A stretch of 5,235 nucleotides of DNA from Alphaproteobacteria bacterium (lineage in GTDB: Bacteria > Pseudomonadota > Alphaproteobacteria > Paracaedibacterales > CAITNM01), in contig CANMNU010000093.1 of the NCBI GenBank assembly GCA_947499175.1, forward strand, positions 1-5,235. The letters are read 5' to 3'. Shown here one piece after another: positions 4,876-5,235 of the stretch; within the stretch, counting starts at the first letter, position 1; every line of letters starts with the position of its first letter. The notes beneath the pieces were generated by a model. It ran no database searches. It was not told the origin of the DNA and saw only the letters and a list, made by a program, of their open reading frames with translations. A program made the translations under genes and the position numbers.

Positions 4876-5235
4876 TTACCATTGCCATACCCTTTGACCC
4901 CCCCCCTTAAAGCCTTTGGCAACAACATACATTTCAGCAGAATCCTTACGGCTAGAGTCTGGCTTAAAGTGGTGCACTTGAGTAAAATGAGTTTTAAGCA
5001 GCCGCAAAAGCTCAGCTTCAGTACCTCCCATTAAAACCTTAGCAACAAAAGTCCCACCTTTTGCCAAATGTTTAGCAGAGAAATTAATTGAAGCTTCTAG
5101 CAAATTACCTATGCGCAAATGATCAACTGCTGGAATACCACAAGCTGCGGCTGCCATATCAGAAACAATGACATCAGCCTCTACCATATATGCAGCCAAT
5201 TCTTGCTGTACGGAGTCTTCTTCAAAATCACCCTT
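4876..5235 (-). CDS. rlmE: 23S rRNA (uridine-2'-O-)-methyltransferase RlmE (FtsJ/RrmJ), C-terminal part
   Basis: The gene runs off the right edge; 119 residues are visible. RlmE methylates the 2'-O of U2552 in 23S rRNA with S-adenosylmethionine, late in 50S assembly. Visible motifs are GDFEEDSV (2-9 of the visible part), VIVSDMA (22-28), DHLRIGNLLEA (38-48), GGTFVAKVLMGGTE (60-73), and KPDSSRKDSAEMYVVAKGFKG (91-111, quoted as family landmarks). Asp26, Lys66 and Glu101 are spaced 40 and 35 residues apart, exactly as the last three members of the K-D-K-E tetrad in the E. coli enzyme; the first Lys is off the window. The frame continues upstream of an in-frame TTG at 5199 that is an internal Leu. 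After GFKG the protein ends GGQRVWQW, encoded after a nine-G run, so the tail depends on the length of that run. A terminator follows at 4649-4686. Confidence 0.95.
   Translation of the reverse strand, partial: KGDFEEDSVQQELAAYMVEADVIVSDMAAAACGIPAVDHLRIGNLLEASINFSAKHLAKGGTFVAKVLMGGTEAELLRLLKTHFTQVHHFKPDSSRKDSAEMYVVAKGFKGGGQRVWQW
4898..4906. repeat. Nine-base C/G homopolymer in the rlmE tail
   Basis: Nine C on the plus strand (nine G in the rlmE coding strand) fall right after the conserved GFK end of the protein. Such a run stands out in AT-rich DNA and is prone to slippage. With nine the tail is GGQRVWQW and stops at 4876-4878. With eight it would run on to a TAG at 4842-4844; with ten, to a TAA at 4859-4861. 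The catalytic domain is unaffected in each case. Confidence 0.9.

Noticed and set aside
4834..5034. Plus-strand frame of 66 codons
   Set aside because: Antisense to rlmE and crosses the C9 run; no recognisable product.
5197..5199. TTG as a start for rlmE
   Set aside because: The upstream frame continues to the window edge with family-typical residues (GDFEEDSV), so this codon is an internal Leu.
1..5235. CRISPR arrays, tRNA or rRNA genes, riboswitches
   Set aside because: No spaced repeat series, cloverleaf or conserved aptamer pattern was visible in any gap.

Overview
The window is AT-rich bacterial DNA that looks alphaproteobacterial. The RecG and RlmE proteins read as alphaproteobacterial types. 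The low GC, an insertion-sequence remnant and a REP-like repeat pair of a type common in host-associated lineages suggest a Rickettsiales- or Holosporales-like intracellular bacterium. That placement is inference, made without a database search.

Layout, left to right. Positions 1-140 (+) hold the C-terminal end of an IS982-family transposase cut by the window edge. At 168-201 lies a stray 34-bp copy of the last codons of recG. At 236-323 sit two REP-like palindromes in opposite orientation. A 316-aa membrane protein of the CarF/PEDS1 (Kua/TMEM189) lipid desaturase family is encoded at 335-1285 (-). Then follow recG (1392-3491, -), a hisC-type aminotransferase (3476-4552, -) overlapping recG by 16 nt, a 323-bp intergenic region with a strong hairpin terminator, and the 3' end of rlmE (4876 to the window end, -).

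The housekeeping part is rlmE, terminator, then a hisC-recG pair that is probably co-transcribed. The accessory part is the stretch between the two copies of the recG 3' end. Positions 1390-1423 (the real recG end) and 168-201 (the displaced copy) match at 31 of 34 bases in the same orientation. They bracket about 1.2 kb that contains only the desaturase gene and the REP pair, with an IS element just outside. This resembles attL/attR-like repeats around a small integrated or horizontally acquired unit carrying one lipid-modifying gene. No integrase is visible in the window.

Two reading-frame oddities are visible. A perfect 16-bp tandem duplication near the 3' end of the desaturase gene shifts its tail past an older tandem double stop. 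A run of nine G (coding strand) at the end of rlmE would change the tail of that protein if it varied in length.
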